From: Oryzomicrobium terrae
Lineage (GTDB): Bacteria > Pseudomonadota > Gammaproteobacteria > Burkholderiales > Rhodocyclaceae
NCBI RefSeq assembly: GCF_008274805.1
Contig: NZ_CP022579.1
Location: forward strand, 1,116,001-1,180,000
Direction of reading: 5' to 3'
DNA length: 64,000 bases
Made by a program: the position numbers and the translations under genes. The notes under the pieces are model-generated. The model did not search any database. It saw only the letters and a program-made list of their open reading frames with translations, and was not told where the DNA came from. Shown piece after piece: positions 27,595-38,168 of the stretch (the first letter of the stretch is position 1; every line of letters begins with the position of its first letter).

Positions 27595-28385
27595 GGATAG
27601 TGCTGGGGCTGGAGTACGACGGCCGGGGATTTTCGGGCTGGCAAACCCAGCCGGCGGGGACCGGACTGCAGGATGCCCTGGAGGCGGCCTTGTCGCGCAT
27701 CGCCGGTCATGCCGTGGCGACGATCTGTGCCGGGCGCACCGATGCCGGCGTCCATGCCACGCACCAGGTGGTGCATTTCGACACTGCCGTGCAACGTCCT
27801 GATTCGGCCTGGGTGCGCGGGGTCAATACCTACCTGCCGCCGACCGTGGCGGTGCGTTGGGCGACCCCCGTAACCGACGATTTCCATGCCCGCTTTTCCG
27901 CTACCGGGCGGCGCTATCGCTATTTGCTGCTCAACCGGGCACAGCGTCCGGGGCTGGCCCGGGGGCGGGCCGGCTGGTTCCACCATCCGCTCGATGTGGC
28001 GGCCATGGCCGAGGCGGCGACCGTGCTGCTGGGTAGCCATGATTTTTCCGCCTTTCGCGCTGCCGAATGCCAGGCTAATTCGCCGGTGCGTACCATCACC
28101 CGGGCCGAGGTGCGCCGTCACGGCGAGTGGCTGGTGTTCGATTTTGCCGCCAATGCCTTTTTGCACCACATGATCCGCAATCTGGTGGGCAGTCTGGTCT
28201 ATATCGGCAAAGGGGCCCATCCGCCGGCCTGGATGGGGGAGTTGCTGGCGGCCCGCAATCGGACTCTGGCCGCCCCAACCTTCTCACCCGATGGCCTGTA
28301 CCTGGCCGGGGTCGATTACCCCGCTGAATTCGCCCTGCCCGCCGCGCCCGAAGCGGGCGAGGCATTTCCCTGGATCACCCCATGA
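27591..28385 (+). CDS. truA: tRNA pseudouridine(38-40) synthase
   Basis: A 264-residue enzyme that makes pseudouridine at positions 38-40 of the tRNA anticodon arm. It starts MRIVLGLEYDGRGFSGWQ; the catalytic aspartate is in AGRTDAGVHA near residue 50, with RRYRYLL and FLHHMIRNLVGSL later. GTG at 27591 is the correct start: it overlaps the previous stop, and the upstream in-frame residues are those of another reading frame. The trpF ATG overlaps its stop (ATGA). Coupling truA to trpF is common in this group. Confidence 0.95.
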   Translation: MRIVLGLEYDGRGFSGWQTQPAGTGLQDALEAALSRIAGHAVATICAGRTDAGVHATHQVVHFDTAVQRPDSAWVRGVNTYLPPTVAVRWATPVTDDFHARFSATGRRYRYLLLNRAQRPGLARGRAGWFHHPLDVAAMAEAATVLLGSHDFSAFRAAECQANSPVRTITRAEVRRHGEWLVFDFAANAFLHHMIRNLVGSLVYIGKGAHPPAWMGELLAARNRTLAAPTFSPDGLYLAGVDYPAEFALPAAPEAGEAFPWITP

Positions 28386-29041
28386 CTCGCTCCTTTTCTG
28401 CCGTAACGCCGCGTATCAAGATCTGTGGCCTGACTCGGGAGGCCGACGTCGATGCCGCCGTTGCCGCCGGTGCGGATGCCCTGGGTTTCGTCTTCTACGC
28501 CAAGAGCCCCCGGGCGGTGACGGCCGCCCGGGCCGCCGAATTGGTGCGCCGGGTGCCGCCTTTCGTTACGGTGGTCGGATTGTTCGTCAATCCAGCGCCG
28601 GACGAGGTGGAAGGGGTGCTCGACCATGTTCCGCTCAACCTGCTCCAGTTTCACGGCGACGAGGGTGAAGCCGACTGCCGCCGCTACCGCCGTCCCTACC
28701 TCAAGGCGGCGCGGATGAAGGCTGGAGTCGATCTGCTAAAATACGCGGCTGACTTTCCTTCGGCCCGCGGCCTGCTGCTCGATACCTTCGTCGACGGCTA
28801 CGGTGGCAGCGGGCAGACCTTCGACTGGTCCCTGATTCCGGCGCCGGCCGAACGGGACTTTTCCATCGTGTTGTCCGGTGGGTTGGATGCCGGCAACGTG
28901 GCCGAAGCCATTCGGGCGATCCGGCCGGCTGCGGTGGATGTGTCGTCCGGCGTGGAGCTTCACGTCGATGGCAAGGCAGTCAAGGGCATCAAGGATCCGC
29001 AGCGGATCCAGGAATTTATCGCCGCGGTGCGCGGAGCCTGA
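28382..29041 (+). CDS. trpF: Phosphoribosylanthranilate isomerase
   Basis: A 219-residue TIM-barrel enzyme for the third step of tryptophan synthesis from chorismate. RIKICGLTREADVDAAV carries the catalytic cysteine; LLQFHGDE, LLDTFVDGYGGSGQTFDW (catalytic Asp) and VLSGGLDAGNVAEAI follow in order, and DVSSGVE is the phosphate-binding end. It overlaps truA by four bases. trpB starts 225 bp downstream. Confidence 0.95.
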   Translation: MTRSFSAVTPRIKICGLTREADVDAAVAAGADALGFVFYAKSPRAVTAARAAELVRRVPPFVTVVGLFVNPAPDEVEGVLDHVPLNLLQFHGDEGEADCRRYRRPYLKAARMKAGVDLLKYAADFPSARGLLLDTFVDGYGGSGQTFDWSLIPAPAERDFSIVLSGGLDAGNVAEAIRAIRPAAVDVSSGVELHVDGKAVKGIKDPQRIQEFIAAVRGA

Positions 29042-29266
29042 AGAGGCTGTGTCAGCGTGCTTGCGGCAAGGAGTTGGGCATTTCTCATGAGGACGTCGAT
29101 GCGTAAGACCCCCGGGGGGCAAAGCCGCCGCGCTTGGCGTTGCTTCCTGGCCAACCACACCTGACCGGAGCGGCTTCAGGCCTTGGCCTGAACACCGTTT
29201 GCCCGGCCGGGCGCCTGCGTGTGCGGCCCGCCGGTTCTGCTCCCCCGTCCTTGTCAGGAGAACACC
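29042..29266 (+). other. trpF-trpB spacer with inverted repeats
   Basis: It holds the palindrome TTCAGGCCTTGGCCTGAA at 29175-29192 and GCCCGGCCGGGC near 29200. A 25-codon ORF at 29087-29164 has AAGGAG upstream but only one tryptophan codon, so it does not look like a trp leader peptide. No terminator T-tract was found. Confidence 0.4.
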
Positions 29267-30502
29267 ATGACTGCTCCGAACGTGAATCCCGCTACCACCG
29301 ATTTTTCCAATTACGACTTGCCTGACGCCCGCGGCCATTTCGGTCCTTACGGCGGCGTGTTCGTCTCCGAAACCCTGATCGCCGCCCTGGAAGAGCTCAA
29401 GGAAGCCTACGCCGAGGCCCAGCGCGATCCGGAATTCCGCGCCGAGTTTGAGTACGAGCTCAAACACTACGTCGGTCGGCCCAGCCCGATCTACCACGCC
29501 CGCCACTGGTCCGAGAAGTTGGGTGGCGCCCAGATCTACTTCAAGCGCGAAGACCTCAACCATACCGGCGCCCACAAGGTGAACAACTGCATCGGTCAGG
29601 CCCTGCTCGCCCGGCGCATGGGCAAGCCCCGGGTGATCGCCGAAACCGGCGCGGGGCAGCACGGCGTGGCCACCGCCACCGTGGCCGCCCGCTACGGCAT
29701 GGAGTGCGTGGTGTACATGGGCTCCGAGGACGTCAAGCGCCAGGCCGCCAACGTCTATCGCATGAAGCTGCTGGGCGCCACCGTGGTCCCCGTGGAGTCC
29801 GGTTCCAAGACCCTCAAGGACGCCCTCAACGAGGCCATGCGCGACTGGGTGACCAACGTCGGCAATACCTTCTACATCATCGGCACCGTGGCCGGCCCTC
29901 ACCCCTACCCGATGCTGGTGCGCGACTTCCAGTCGGTGATCGGCACCGAGGCCATCGGCCAGATGCAGGAGCAGGTGGGCCGCCAGCCCGATTACGTGAT
30001 CGCCTGCGTCGGCGGCGGCTCCAACGCCATGGGTATCTTCCACCCCTACATCCCGGTCAAGGGCGTTGAGCTGATCGGCGTCGAGGCGGCGGGGGAGGGC
30101 ATGGACACCGACCGCCACGCCGCCAGCCTGCAAAAGGGCCGTCCCGGCGTGCTGCACGGCAACCGCACCTATCTGCTCCAGGATGCCAACGGCCAGATCA
30201 TCGAGACCCACTCGGTCTCCGCCGGCCTCGACTACCCGGGCGTCGGCCCCGAGCACGCCTGGCTCAAGGATTCCGGCCGGGCCAGCTACGTCGGCATCAG
30301 CGACCACGAGGCCCTGCAGGCCTTCCATGACTGCTGCCGGCTCGAAGGCATCATCCCCGCCCTGGAGTCGTCCCATGCCCTGGCCTACGCCGCCAAGCTG
30401 GCGCCGACCCTGCCCAAGGACAAGGTGCTGCTGGTGAACCTGTCCGGCCGGGGCGACAAGGACATGCATACCGTGGCCGAAAAATCCGGCATCCAGTTCT
30501 GA
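29267..30502 (+). CDS. trpB: Tryptophan synthase beta chain
   Basis: A 411-residue PLP enzyme that joins indole and serine. The PLP lysine is Lys104 in [18 protein letters not shown] is the phosphate-binding loop and GRGDKDMHT lies at the C terminus. The first 20 residues are slightly longer than in E. coli. The ATG at 29267 has CAGGAG eight bases upstream, clearly better than the frame start at 29219. trpA follows 24 bp later. TrpB forms a channelled alpha2-beta2 complex with TrpA. Confidence 0.96.
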   Translation: MTAPNVNPATTDFSNYDLPDARGHFGPYGGVFVSETLIAALEELKEAYAEAQRDPEFRAEFEYELKHYVGRPSPIYHARHWSEKLGGAQIYFKREDLNHTGAHKVNNCIGQALLARRMGKPRVIAETGAGQHGVATATVAARYGMECVVYMGSEDVKRQAANVYRMKLLGATVVPVESGSKTLKDALNEAMRDWVTNVGNTFYIIGTVAGPHPYPMLVRDFQSVIGTEAIGQMQEQVGRQPDYVIACVGGGSNAMGIFHPYIPVKGVELIGVEAAGEGMDTDRHAASLQKGRPGVLHGNRTYLLQDANGQIIETHSVSAGLDYPGVGPEHAWLKDSGRASYVGISDHEALQAFHDCCRLEGIIPALESSHALAYAAKLAPTLPKDKVLLVNLSGRGDKDMHTVAEKSGIQF

Positions 30503-30526
30503 CCGAATGCCGAGGAGGGTTTGACC

Positions 30527-31327
30527 ATGTCCCGTATCGCTACCGTTTTTTCCCAGCTCCAGGCCGCCGGCAAGAAGGCCCTGATCCCCTTCGTCACCGC
30601 CGGCGATCCCGATCCTGCGCAAACCCTGCCGGTGCTCAACGCCCTGGTGGAGGCTGGCGCCGACGTGATCGAGCTGGGGGTGCCGTTCTCCGACCCGATG
30701 GCCGACGGCCCCACCATCCAGCGCGCTTCCGAGCGGGCCCTGGCCAAGGGCATGACCCTGGCCAAGGTGTTCGAGATGGTGCGCGCCTTCCGGGCCGGCA
30801 ACGCCACCACGCCCATCGTCCTGATGGGCTACGCCAACCCGATCGAGGCCATGGGCCTGGAGGCTTTTGCCCAGGCCGCCGCTGCCGCCGGCGTCGACGG
30901 CGTGCTGGTGGTGGATTACCCGCCCGAGGAGTCCGCCGAGTTCGCCGCCGCCATGCGGGCGGTGGATATCGATCCCATCTTCCTGCTCGCCCCCACCTCC
31001 ACCGATGCGCGCATCGCCCAGGTGGCCGAGGTGGCCAGCGGTTACGTCTATTACGTCTCGATCAAGGGCGTGACCGGCTCCGCCACCCTCAATCTGGCCG
31101 AAGTGGCCGCCCGCATCCCCCTGATCCGCCAACGCACCGGCCTGCCGGTGGGCGTGGGCTTCGGCATCCGCGATGCCGAGACCGCCCGGGGCATTGCCGC
31201 CATCGCCGACGCGGTAGTGGTGGGCAGCCGCCTGATCGAGGAGATGGAGCGCCATCCCGCCGCTCAGGCGGCCGAGGCGGTGCGCGCCGTGGCCACCGAC
31301 ATCCGCCGCGGCATCGACGCGGCCTGA
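30527..31327 (+). CDS. trpA: Tryptophan synthase alpha chain
   Basis: A 266-residue TIM barrel that splits indole-3-glycerol phosphate. The catalytic glutamate is in [16 protein letters not shown] and the catalytic aspartate in [19 protein letters not shown] and [13 protein letters not shown] are the phosphate-binding loops. The ATG at 30527 follows GAGGAGGG; a TTG two codons earlier is less likely. It belongs to the trpF-trpB-trpA-accD-folC series. Confidence 0.96.
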   Translation: MSRIATVFSQLQAAGKKALIPFVTAGDPDPAQTLPVLNALVEAGADVIELGVPFSDPMADGPTIQRASERALAKGMTLAKVFEMVRAFRAGNATTPIVLMGYANPIEAMGLEAFAQAAAAAGVDGVLVVDYPPEESAEFAAAMRAVDIDPIFLLAPTSTDARIAQVAEVASGYVYYVSIKGVTGSATLNLAEVAARIPLIRQRTGLPVGVGFGIRDAETARGIAAIADAVVVGSRLIEEMERHPAAQAAEAVRAVATDIRRGIDAA

Positions 31328-31366
31328 CCCTTTCAACGAATTCCCTTTGCTGGAGACCCCGAGTCC

Positions 31367-32236
31367 ATGTCCTGGCTGAACAAGCTCCTGCCGCCCAAGA
31401 TCAAGCGTGAAGGCGGCCCGCGCAAGAACTCGCCCCTGCCCGAAGGCCTGTGGCGCAAGTGCCCCTCCTGCGAGGCGGTGCTCTACGCCACCGACCTGGA
31501 GAGCAATCTTCACGTCTGCCCCAAGTGCGGCCACCACAACCGCATCAACTCGCGCCAGCGTCTCGACCTGCTGCTCGACACCGAGGGACGCTTCGAGATC
31601 GGCGCCGAGGTGCTGCCGGTGGATAGCCTCAAGTTCAAGGACAGCAAGCGCTATCCGGACCGCTTGGCGGATGCCATGGAAGACACCGGCGAGACCGACT
31701 CCCTGGTGGTCATGCAAGGCGCCATCAAGACCCTACCCGTGGTGGTCGCCTGCTTCGAATTCGACTTCATGGGCGGCTCCATGGGCTCGGTCCTGGGCGA
31801 GCGCTTCGTGCGCGGCGTCAAGGCGGCCATCGAGCAGCAGGTGCCTTTCATCTGCATCACTGCCTCCGGCGGCGCGCGCATGCAGGAAGGCCTGTTCTCC
31901 CTGATGCAGATGGCCAAGACCACCGCGGCCCTGACCAAGTTGTCGGATGCCCAGCTGCCCTTCGTCTCGATCCTCACCGACCCGACCATGGGCGGCGTGT
32001 CCGCTTCCTTCGCCTTCGTCGGCGACGTGGTGATCGCCGAGCCGAAGGCCCTGATCGGCTTCGCCGGTCCCCGGGTGATCGAGCAGACGGTGCGCGAGAA
32101 GCTGCCCGAAGGCTTCCAGCGCTCCGAGTTCTTGCTGGAGAAGGGCGCCATCGACCTGATCGTGGACCGTCGCGAAATGCGCGACAAACTGGCCCAGCTC
32201 ATCTCCATGCTGCAAAAGCTGCCTGCGGCGGCTTGA
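31367..32236 (+). CDS. accD: Acetyl-CoA carboxylase carboxyltransferase beta subunit
   Basis: A 289-residue carboxyltransferase subunit that works with AccA to make malonyl-CoA for fatty acid synthesis. The N-terminal zinc ribbon is complete: Cys32, Cys35, Cys51 and Cys54 ([10 protein letters not shown] and VCPKCGHH). The crotonase-like core includes [14 protein letters not shown] and [18 protein letters not shown] lies upstream of the ATG. Its position between trpA and folC is the usual one in proteobacteria. Confidence 0.96.
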   Translation: MSWLNKLLPPKIKREGGPRKNSPLPEGLWRKCPSCEAVLYATDLESNLHVCPKCGHHNRINSRQRLDLLLDTEGRFEIGAEVLPVDSLKFKDSKRYPDRLADAMEDTGETDSLVVMQGAIKTLPVVVACFEFDFMGGSMGSVLGERFVRGVKAAIEQQVPFICITASGGARMQEGLFSLMQMAKTTAALTKLSDAQLPFVSILTDPTMGGVSASFAFVGDVVIAEPKALIGFAGPRVIEQTVREKLPEGFQRSEFLLEKGAIDLIVDRREMRDKLAQLISMLQKLPAAA

Positions 32237-32292
32237 GCGCGTCCCTCCTTCTGGCTTCACCCGCCGGGCCGTTGCCGGTCCGGCGGCGAGAA

Positions 32293-33603
32293 ATGGCAAT
32301 GTCCGACCGTTCCCTCTCCGCCTGGCTCACCCACCTCGAATCCCTCCATCCCCGCGGCATCGCCGGCATCGAACTGGGGCTGGAGCGAGTCGCCCGGGTC
32401 AAAGCCGCTCTCGGCCAGCATGAAACCGTGCCGGTCATCACCGTCGCCGGCACCAACGGCAAGGGCTCGGTGTGCGCCTATCTCGCCACCATCCTCGATC
32501 GGGCCGGCTACAAGGTGGGCTGCTACACCTCGCCTCACCTGGTGGCCTACAACGAGCGGGTCACCCTCAATGGCGTGCCCGTCGACGACGCGGCCCTGTG
32601 CCGCGCCTTCGCCCGGGTCGAGGCGGCTCGCGGTGGCGAGGCCCTGACCTATTTCGAGTTCGGCACCCTGGCGGCATGGGAAGTGTTCGCCGAGGCCGGG
32701 GTGGACGTGGTGGTCCTGGAAGTCGGCCTGGGTGGCCGGCTCGACGCGGTCAACGTCTATGAACCGGACGTGGCGGTGGTCACCGGCATCGCCCTGGATC
32801 ACCAGGATTTCCTCGGCCCGGATCGGGAGGCCATCGGCCGCGAAAAAGCCGGCATCTACCGGGCCGGCAAGCCCGCCCTGTGCGCCGATCCCAAGCCCCC
32901 CCAGTCCCTGCTCGACGCGGCGGCCAGTGTGGGCGCCGACCTACGCCTGCTCGGCCGTGATTTCGGCTTCGAGCGCAGCGCCGAGGACCGGCAGCAATGG
33001 CGCTTCTGGTGCCGCAGCGGCGCCGAGGTGCTGCGCCGTTCCCTGGCCTATCCGGGCCTGCGCGGCGCTACCCAGTTGCGCAATGCCTGTGTTGCCCTGG
33101 CCGCCCTGGATACCCTCAAACTACGCCTGCCGGTGGCCATGGGGGCGATCCGCCGCGGCCTGATGGAAACCGAACTGGCCGGCCGCTTCCAGGTGCTGCC
33201 CGGCCGTCCCGCCGTGGTTCTGGACGTGGCCCACAACCCGGATGCGGCCAAGGTGCTGGCCGACAACCTGGGGGGCATGGGCTTCTTCGACCGTACCTAC
33301 GCGGTGCTGGGTATGCTCGGCGACAAGGACATTGCCGGCACCCTGGCCCCCCTCAAGGGCAAGGTCGATTATTGGTTGCTGGCCGATCTGGCGGTGCCCC
33401 GTGGTGCCACGGCGGCAACCCTGGCCGAGGCAATCGAGCGCCACGGCCTGGGCGGTACGGTGGAAACCTTCGCCACCCCGTCGGATGCCTTTGCCGCCGC
33501 CGCGAAGCGGGCAGGGGAGAGTGATAGAATTGTCACCTTTGGATCGTTCTACACCGTGGCCGACGTGCTGGCCCGGGTGCGACCGGCCCGCCAGGCGCAC
33601 TGA
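32293..33603 (+). CDS. folC: Dihydrofolate synthase / folylpolyglutamate synthase
   Basis: A 436-residue Mur-ligase-like enzyme that adds glutamate to dihydropteroate and then to folates, using ATP. The P-loop VAGTNGKGSVCAYLA, YTSPHLVAYNERV, the Mg site EVGLGGRLDAVN, TGIALDHQDFLG and the C-terminal DVAHNPDAA are all present. The start is uncertain between ATG 32293 and ATG 32299; neither has a strong ribosome-binding site. The open frame extends upstream to 32233 but overlaps the accD end, so the shorter forms are preferred. Confidence 0.94.
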   Translation: MAMSDRSLSAWLTHLESLHPRGIAGIELGLERVARVKAALGQHETVPVITVAGTNGKGSVCAYLATILDRAGYKVGCYTSPHLVAYNERVTLNGVPVDDAALCRAFARVEAARGGEALTYFEFGTLAAWEVFAEAGVDVVVLEVGLGGRLDAVNVYEPDVAVVTGIALDHQDFLGPDREAIGREKAGIYRAGKPALCADPKPPQSLLDAAASVGADLRLLGRDFGFERSAEDRQQWRFWCRSGAEVLRRSLAYPGLRGATQLRNACVALAALDTLKLRLPVAMGAIRRGLMETELAGRFQVLPGRPAVVLDVAHNPDAAKVLADNLGGMGFFDRTYAVLGMLGDKDIAGTLAPLKGKVDYWLLADLAVPRGATAATLAEAIERHGLGGTVETFATPSDAFAAAAKRAGESDRIVTFGSFYTVADVLARVRPARQAH

Positions 33604-33666
33604 TCCTATCCGTCCGCCGCTTTCCCCCTTCTTTCACTTGCTCTGGATTCCCTTCCGCCTACCGGC

Positions 33667-34485
33667 ATGACCGACAACGACGCGCAACTCCTCCTCAAGA
33701 AGCGCGCCCGCCGCCGCCTCGTGGGTGCCGTGGCGTTTGCCTCCCTGGCCGCCGTGATCCTGCCGATGGTTATGGACGAAGCGCCACCGCCGCCGGCCAC
33801 CGACGTGCAGATCGTCATCCCCGAACGGGACATGCCGAGCAAGCCGTCGACTGCTCCCAAAGTGCCGGAGTCCGTCGCCGAGCCGGTTCCCGCCACGCCG
33901 GCTCCGGCCAGCGCGCCCGCCCCGGCCCCGCTGCCGGCGGTGTCCGTTGCGCCGCCGCCGGTGGCCGCCGTGATTCCGGCGGAACGCCCGGCCGCGCCGC
34001 CGGTCGAACCCAAGCCCGTGGATACCAAGCCTGCCAAGGCGGCTGAAAAGCCCGCCGAAAAGCCCGCGGCCAAGCCTGCCGAGAAGCCGGTGGAAAAACC
34101 CGCAGCCAAGACCGCCGAGAAACCGCTGGAAAAGGCCGCGGAAAAATCCGCCGACAAGCTCAAGGCCGACGCCCGCAACGACGCCGATGCCCGCCGGGCC
34201 GCCGACCTGCTCTCGGGCAAGTCCGCTGCCAAGGCCGAACCGGCCGGTGGGGGGGGCGCCTACGTGATCCTCATCGGCGCCTACGCCAACCCGGCCAACG
34301 TCAAACAGCTGCGCGCCAAGTTGGACGAAGTCGGGGTGAAAACCTATACCGAAAACCTGGAGTCGCCCCAGGGCGCCAAGACCCGGGTGCGGGCCGGCCC
34401 CTTCGCCAACAAGGACGCAGCCGACAAGGCCCTGGACAAGATGAAGCGCATCGGCGTTTCCGGTGTGGTGGCCCCCAAGCCGTGA
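33667..34485 (+). CDS. SPOR-domain protein (DedD-like)
   Basis: A 272-residue bitopic inner-membrane protein. A short cytoplasmic N terminus (LLLKKRARRRL) precedes one membrane helix at about 19-37, then a long Pro/Ala and EKPAAKPAE-type linker. The SPOR domain is at about 198-270 (AYVILIGAYANPANVKQLRAKL ... RVRAGPF). SPOR domains bind denuded septal glycan, so it should act at the division site like DedD. The ATG follows a 60-bp pyrimidine-rich leader with no Shine-Dalgarno sequence. It lies between folC and cvpA, as dedD does in E. coli. Confidence 0.88.
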   Translation: MTDNDAQLLLKKRARRRLVGAVAFASLAAVILPMVMDEAPPPPATDVQIVIPERDMPSKPSTAPKVPESVAEPVPATPAPASAPAPAPLPAVSVAPPPVAAVIPAERPAAPPVEPKPVDTKPAKAAEKPAEKPAAKPAEKPVEKPAAKTAEKPLEKAAEKSADKLKADARNDADARRAADLLSGKSAAKAEPAGGGGAYVILIGAYANPANVKQLRAKLDEVGVKTYTENLESPQGAKTRVRAGPFANKDAADKALDKMKRIGVSGVVAPKP

Positions 34486-34531
34486 TGCATTGCGATGATT
34501 CGCTGCGCATGACTTCCGGCGGGCTGGTGCT

Positions 34532-35026
34532 GTGACTTACTTCGACTACGCTGTTATCGCCATCCTGCTCTGCTCGGTCCTGCTTGGTGCCTGGCGGGGC
34601 GTGGTCGGCGAAGTGATCGCTTTAGTTGCCTGGGTGCTGGCCTTCTTCGCCGCCCGGGCCTTCGGCGATGAGGTGGGGGCGACCTTCCTGGCCAAGGTCA
34701 TCGCCGATCCGTTCTGGCGTACCGTGGCCGGTTGGGTGCTCGTCTTTTTCGCCGTGCTGGCCCTGATGGCCTTGGCACGGCTGGCGGCCCAGGGGCTGCT
34801 GAAAGCCCTCGGGCTGGGATTTACCGATCGGGCGCTGGGGGTGCTGTTCGGCCTGCTGCGCGGCGCCCTGATCGTCTTCGTACTGGTGCTGCTGGGCGGG
34901 ATGACGTCCCTGCCGAAGCAGTCCTGGTGGGCCAACGCCCAGTTTGCAGCTCCCTTCGAGACGGCGGTGCTGGCTTCGCGCCCGTGGCTACCGTCCGAAG
35001 TCTCGAAACGAATTCGCTTCAAGTAA
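34532..35026 (+). CDS. cvpA: CvpA-family membrane protein
   Basis: A 164-residue protein with four predicted membrane helices; [30 protein letters not shown] is the family N terminus. CvpA is needed for colicin V export in E. coli and is tied to envelope homeostasis, but its activity is not defined. The GTG start at 34532 is the only one that gives the full first helix. It sits directly before purF, eight bases from stop to start, the conserved cvpA-purF pair. Confidence 0.9.
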   Translation: MTYFDYAVIAILLCSVLLGAWRGVVGEVIALVAWVLAFFAARAFGDEVGATFLAKVIADPFWRTVAGWVLVFFAVLALMALARLAAQGLLKALGLGFTDRALGVLFGLLRGALIVFVLVLLGGMTSLPKQSWWANAQFAAPFETAVLASRPWLPSEVSKRIRFK

Positions 35027-35034
35027 GGTGCTTT

Positions 35035-36576
35035 ATGTGCGGGATCATCGGCGTAGTCGCCACCTCTCCGGTTAACCAGCTGCTCTACGACGGCCTGATG
35101 GTGCTCCAGCACCGCGGCCAGGACGCAGCGGGTATCGCCACGGCGGAAGGCAATACCTTCCACATGCACAAGGGCCCGGGCCTGGTGCGCGACGTGTTCC
35201 GCACCCGCAACATGCGGGCGCTGCCCGGCAACTGGGGCATCGGCCACTGTCGCTACCCCACCGCCGGTTCAGCCTGGAACTACGCCGAGGCTCAGCCATT
35301 CTACGTGAACTCGCCCTTCGGCATCATGCTGGCGCACAACGGCAACCTGACCAATGCCCCCATGCTCAAGGAGCAGATGTTCGTCCAGGATCGCCGCCAC
35401 GTGAACACCAACTCGGACTCCGAGGTGCTGCTCAACGTGCTGGCCCACGAACTGGCCGCCGCCGCGCCGGGCATCCGCCTCGATGCCGCTGCCGTGTTCA
35501 AGGCAGTCGAAGGCGTGCATCGCCGCGTCAAGGGCGCCTACGCCGTGGTGGCGATGATCGCCGGCGTTGGCCTGGTGGCCTTCCGCGACCCCTACGGCAT
35601 CCGCCCCCTGGTGCTCGGCCGCAACGAGAGCGAGGGCGGCACCGAATGGATGGTGGCGTCCGAATCCGTGGCCATGGATACCCAGGGCTTCGAAGTGGTG
35701 GGCGACGTGGCCCCGGGCGAAGCGGTGTTCATCGACCTGGAGCGCAACCTGTCCCGCGCCCCCTGCAGCCTGCAGGTGACCCCGGCCCCCTGCATTTTTG
35801 AGTACGTCTATCTGGCCCGCCCGGATTCGGTACTGGACGGCATCTCGGTCTATGAGACCCGCCTCAACATGGGCGAGAAGCTGGCCGCCAAGGTGCGCCA
35901 GACGATCGACCCGGCCGAGATCGACGTGGTCATCCCCATTCCCGATTCTTCCCGCCCCTCGGCCATGCAACTGGCCGAAGCCCTGGGCATTCCCTACCGG
36001 GAAGGCTTCGTCAAGAACCGCTACATCGGCCGCACCTTCATCATGCCCGGCCAGGCCACGCGCAAAAAGTCGGTGCGCCAGAAGCTCAACACCGTGGCCC
36101 AGGAATTCAAGGGCAAGCGGGTGATGCTGGTGGACGACTCGATCGTGCGCGGCACCACCTCCCGCGAGATCGTCGAGATGGCCCGGGCCGCCGGCGCCCT
36201 CAAGGTGTACTTCGCCTCGGCCTCGCCCCCGGTGCGCTTCCCCAACGTCTACGGCATCGACATGCCGACCCGGGGCGAGCTGATCGCCACCGGCCGTACC
36301 GACGCCGAGATCGCCCAGGTGATCGGCGCCGACGCCCTGGTCTACCAGGACCTGGAAGCGATGAAGGAGTCGGTCACCCAGTGCAATCCGGCCATCACCC
36401 GCTTTGATGCGTCCTGCTTCGACGGCATCTACGTCACCGGCGACATCGACGCCGCCTACCTGGACGGAGTCGAGCAGAACCGGGGCAAGCACGACAGCAA
36501 AAAGACCAGCGAGGACGATTCCAACGAGTCCCAGCAGGTCGAACTGACCGTGGTCGCCACCGCCTCGGACCTCTGA
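35035..36576 (+). CDS. purF: Amidophosphoribosyltransferase
   Basis: A 513-residue enzyme for the first committed step of purine synthesis, transferring glutamine nitrogen to PRPP. After Met removal Cys2 (MCGIIGVV) is the glutaminase nucleophile; [16 protein letters not shown] and NSDSEVLL complete the Ntn domain. The PRPP motif [18 protein letters not shown] lies near 365-382. The last 35 residues are a charged Ser/Glu-rich tail (from [13 protein letters not shown]). AAGG lies eight bases before the ATG. metZ follows after two bases. Confidence 0.96.
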   Translation: MCGIIGVVATSPVNQLLYDGLMVLQHRGQDAAGIATAEGNTFHMHKGPGLVRDVFRTRNMRALPGNWGIGHCRYPTAGSAWNYAEAQPFYVNSPFGIMLAHNGNLTNAPMLKEQMFVQDRRHVNTNSDSEVLLNVLAHELAAAAPGIRLDAAAVFKAVEGVHRRVKGAYAVVAMIAGVGLVAFRDPYGIRPLVLGRNESEGGTEWMVASESVAMDTQGFEVVGDVAPGEAVFIDLERNLSRAPCSLQVTPAPCIFEYVYLARPDSVLDGISVYETRLNMGEKLAAKVRQTIDPAEIDVVIPIPDSSRPSAMQLAEALGIPYREGFVKNRYIGRTFIMPGQATRKKSVRQKLNTVAQEFKGKRVMLVDDSIVRGTTSREIVEMARAAGALKVYFASASPPVRFPNVYGIDMPTRGELIATGRTDAEIAQVIGADALVYQDLEAMKESVTQCNPAITRFDASCFDGIYVTGDIDAAYLDGVEQNRGKHDSKKTSEDDSNESQQVELTVVATASDL

Positions 36577-36578
36577 TC

Positions 36579-37760
36579 ATGAGCCTGCCCCCCGATCTGC
36601 AACTGGATACCCTGGCGGTGCGCGCCGGTCAGGAGCGCAGCCAGTTCAACGAGCACGCCGAGGCCCTCTATCTGACCTCCAGCTTCGTCTTCGAGAGCGC
36701 CGCCCAGGCGGCAGCGCGCTTTGCCGGGGAAGAAGAAGGCAACGTCTACTCGCGCTTCTCCAACCCCACCGTCACCGTTTTCCAGGAGCGCCTCGCCGCC
36801 CTGGAAGGGGCTGAGGGCTGCGTCGCCACCGCTTCGGGCATGGCGGCGATCCTGGCCCTGGTGATGGGGCTGCTCAAGGCCGGCGACCACATCGTTGCCT
36901 CCCAGGGGTTGTTCGGCGCAACGATCCAGCTGCTCACCAACATCCTGCCGCGCTTCGGCATCCAGACCACCCTGGTGCCCCAGACCGACGCCGCCGCCTG
37001 GGCGGCCGCCGTGCGGCCGGAAACCAAGCTGCTGTTCGCCGAGACCCCGTCCAACCCCCTTACCGAGGTGGCCGACATTCGCGCCCTGGCGCAGATCGCC
37101 CATGCCCACGGTGCTCTGCTGGCAGTGGATAACTGCTTCTGCACCCCGGTGCTGCAACGTCCCCTGGACCTGGGGGCCGACCTGGTGGTCCATTCCGCCA
37201 CCAAGTACCTGGACGGCCAAGGCCGCGTTCTGGGCGGCGCCGTGTGCGGCCGCAAGGCCCTGACCGACGAGGTGCTGAAATTCCTGCGCACCGCCGGTCC
37301 GTCCCTGGCGCCGTTCAACGCCTGGGTGCTGCTCAAGGGACTGGAAACCCTGAAGATCCGCATGATGGCCCAGTCCGCCGCCGCCCTGGAGCTGGCCACC
37401 TGGCTGGAAGCCCACCCCGGCGTCGCCCGGGTGTTCTACCCCGGCCTGCCGTCCCACCCCCAGCACGCCCTGGCCATGGCCCAGCAGAAGACCGGCGGGG
37501 CCATCGTCTCCTTCGAGGTCAAGGGCGGCCGTGCCGAAGCCTGGAAGGTGGTGGACGCCTGCAAGCTGCTGTCGATTACCGCCAACCTGGGCGACACCAA
37601 GACCACCCTGACCCACCCGGCCTCCACCACCCACGGCCGCATCAGCCCGGAAGCCCGGGCCGCCGCCGGGGTCAGCGAGGGCCTGCTGCGCGTCGCCGTC
37701 GGTCTGGAAGCCGTGGCCGACCTGCAGGCCGATCTGGATCGGGGGTTGTCAGGACGCTAA
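36579..37760 (+). CDS. metZ: O-succinylhomoserine sulfhydrylase
   Basis: A 393-residue PLP enzyme of the Cys/Met metabolism family that makes homocysteine directly from O-succinylhomoserine and sulfide. The PLP lysine is in HSATKYLDGQGRVLGGA; the early LAVRAGQERSQFNEHAEALYLTSSF and SNPTVTVFQERLAALEGAE are typical of MetZ. It starts two bases after purF and is surely cotranscribed, as in pseudomonads and many betaproteobacteria. A large hairpin lies 86 bp past its stop. Confidence 0.93.
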   Translation: MSLPPDLQLDTLAVRAGQERSQFNEHAEALYLTSSFVFESAAQAAARFAGEEEGNVYSRFSNPTVTVFQERLAALEGAEGCVATASGMAAILALVMGLLKAGDHIVASQGLFGATIQLLTNILPRFGIQTTLVPQTDAAAWAAAVRPETKLLFAETPSNPLTEVADIRALAQIAHAHGALLAVDNCFCTPVLQRPLDLGADLVVHSATKYLDGQGRVLGGAVCGRKALTDEVLKFLRTAGPSLAPFNAWVLLKGLETLKIRMMAQSAAALELATWLEAHPGVARVFYPGLPSHPQHALAMAQQKTGGAIVSFEVKGGRAEAWKVVDACKLLSITANLGDTKTTLTHPASTTHGRISPEARAAAGVSEGLLRVAVGLEAVADLQADLDRGLSGR

Positions 37761-37846
37761 GGGCTGGCAGCCGCGCCGCGGCCGGAGTGCTGGGTACGCA
37801 CTGCGGGTCTGGCCTGGCGCCCCTCCCGTTCGACCGCACCGCCTGA

Positions 37847-37889
37847 CCCCCAACGATCACGCCGCCTTCGGGCGGCGTGATCGTTGGGG
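37847..37889. terminator. Large hairpin after metZ
   Basis: A perfect stem of about 19 bp, beginning CCCCAACGATCACG, with a TTCG loop. No T-tract is present, but the size and the position at the end of the trpF-metZ run make it the likely operon end. Confidence 0.65.
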
Positions 37890-37971
37890 CCCGAGCCTCC
37901 TGGCGTGGAGTGAAAACGGGGCCGATCGCCGTGCCGTGGAGCAGAGTGGGGAAGGGGCTGGCAGGGGAACG

Positions 37972-37980
37972 TGTTACACT
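37972..37980 (+). promoter_or_regulatory. Extended -10 promoter of rhlE
   Basis: TGTTACACT fits TG-N-TACACT, 189 bp before the rhlE ATG, implying a leader of roughly 180 nt. Long leaders are common on cold-responsive helicase genes. The rest of the 37761-38168 spacer holds only the metZ hairpin. Confidence 0.45.
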
Positions 37981-38168
37981 CGTCCTCCCTGATTGGCCCC
38001 GCGGCACCGCCGTGGATCGCCAGCCTTTCCGGGCCGTGTACCAGTCTGACGGCCCGTCCCGACGAGCGATGTCGCTCTCCCGGTAGTTTTCTCCCTCCCT
38101 GACGAGCTTCCCCAGACTGACCTGCCGTTTCTCAACGCGCAGGTGGTGGGCTCCCGGAGCACTATTCC

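Noticed and set aside
29087-29164. Possible trp leader peptide between trpF and trpB
   Set aside because: Only one tryptophan codon in 25, no adjacent pair, and no terminator hairpin with a T-run follows.
28736-31717. 993-codon open frame on the minus strand
   Set aside because: It runs antisense to trpF, trpB, trpA and accD, all with clear motifs. Long antisense frames are expected where the third codon position is nearly always G or C.
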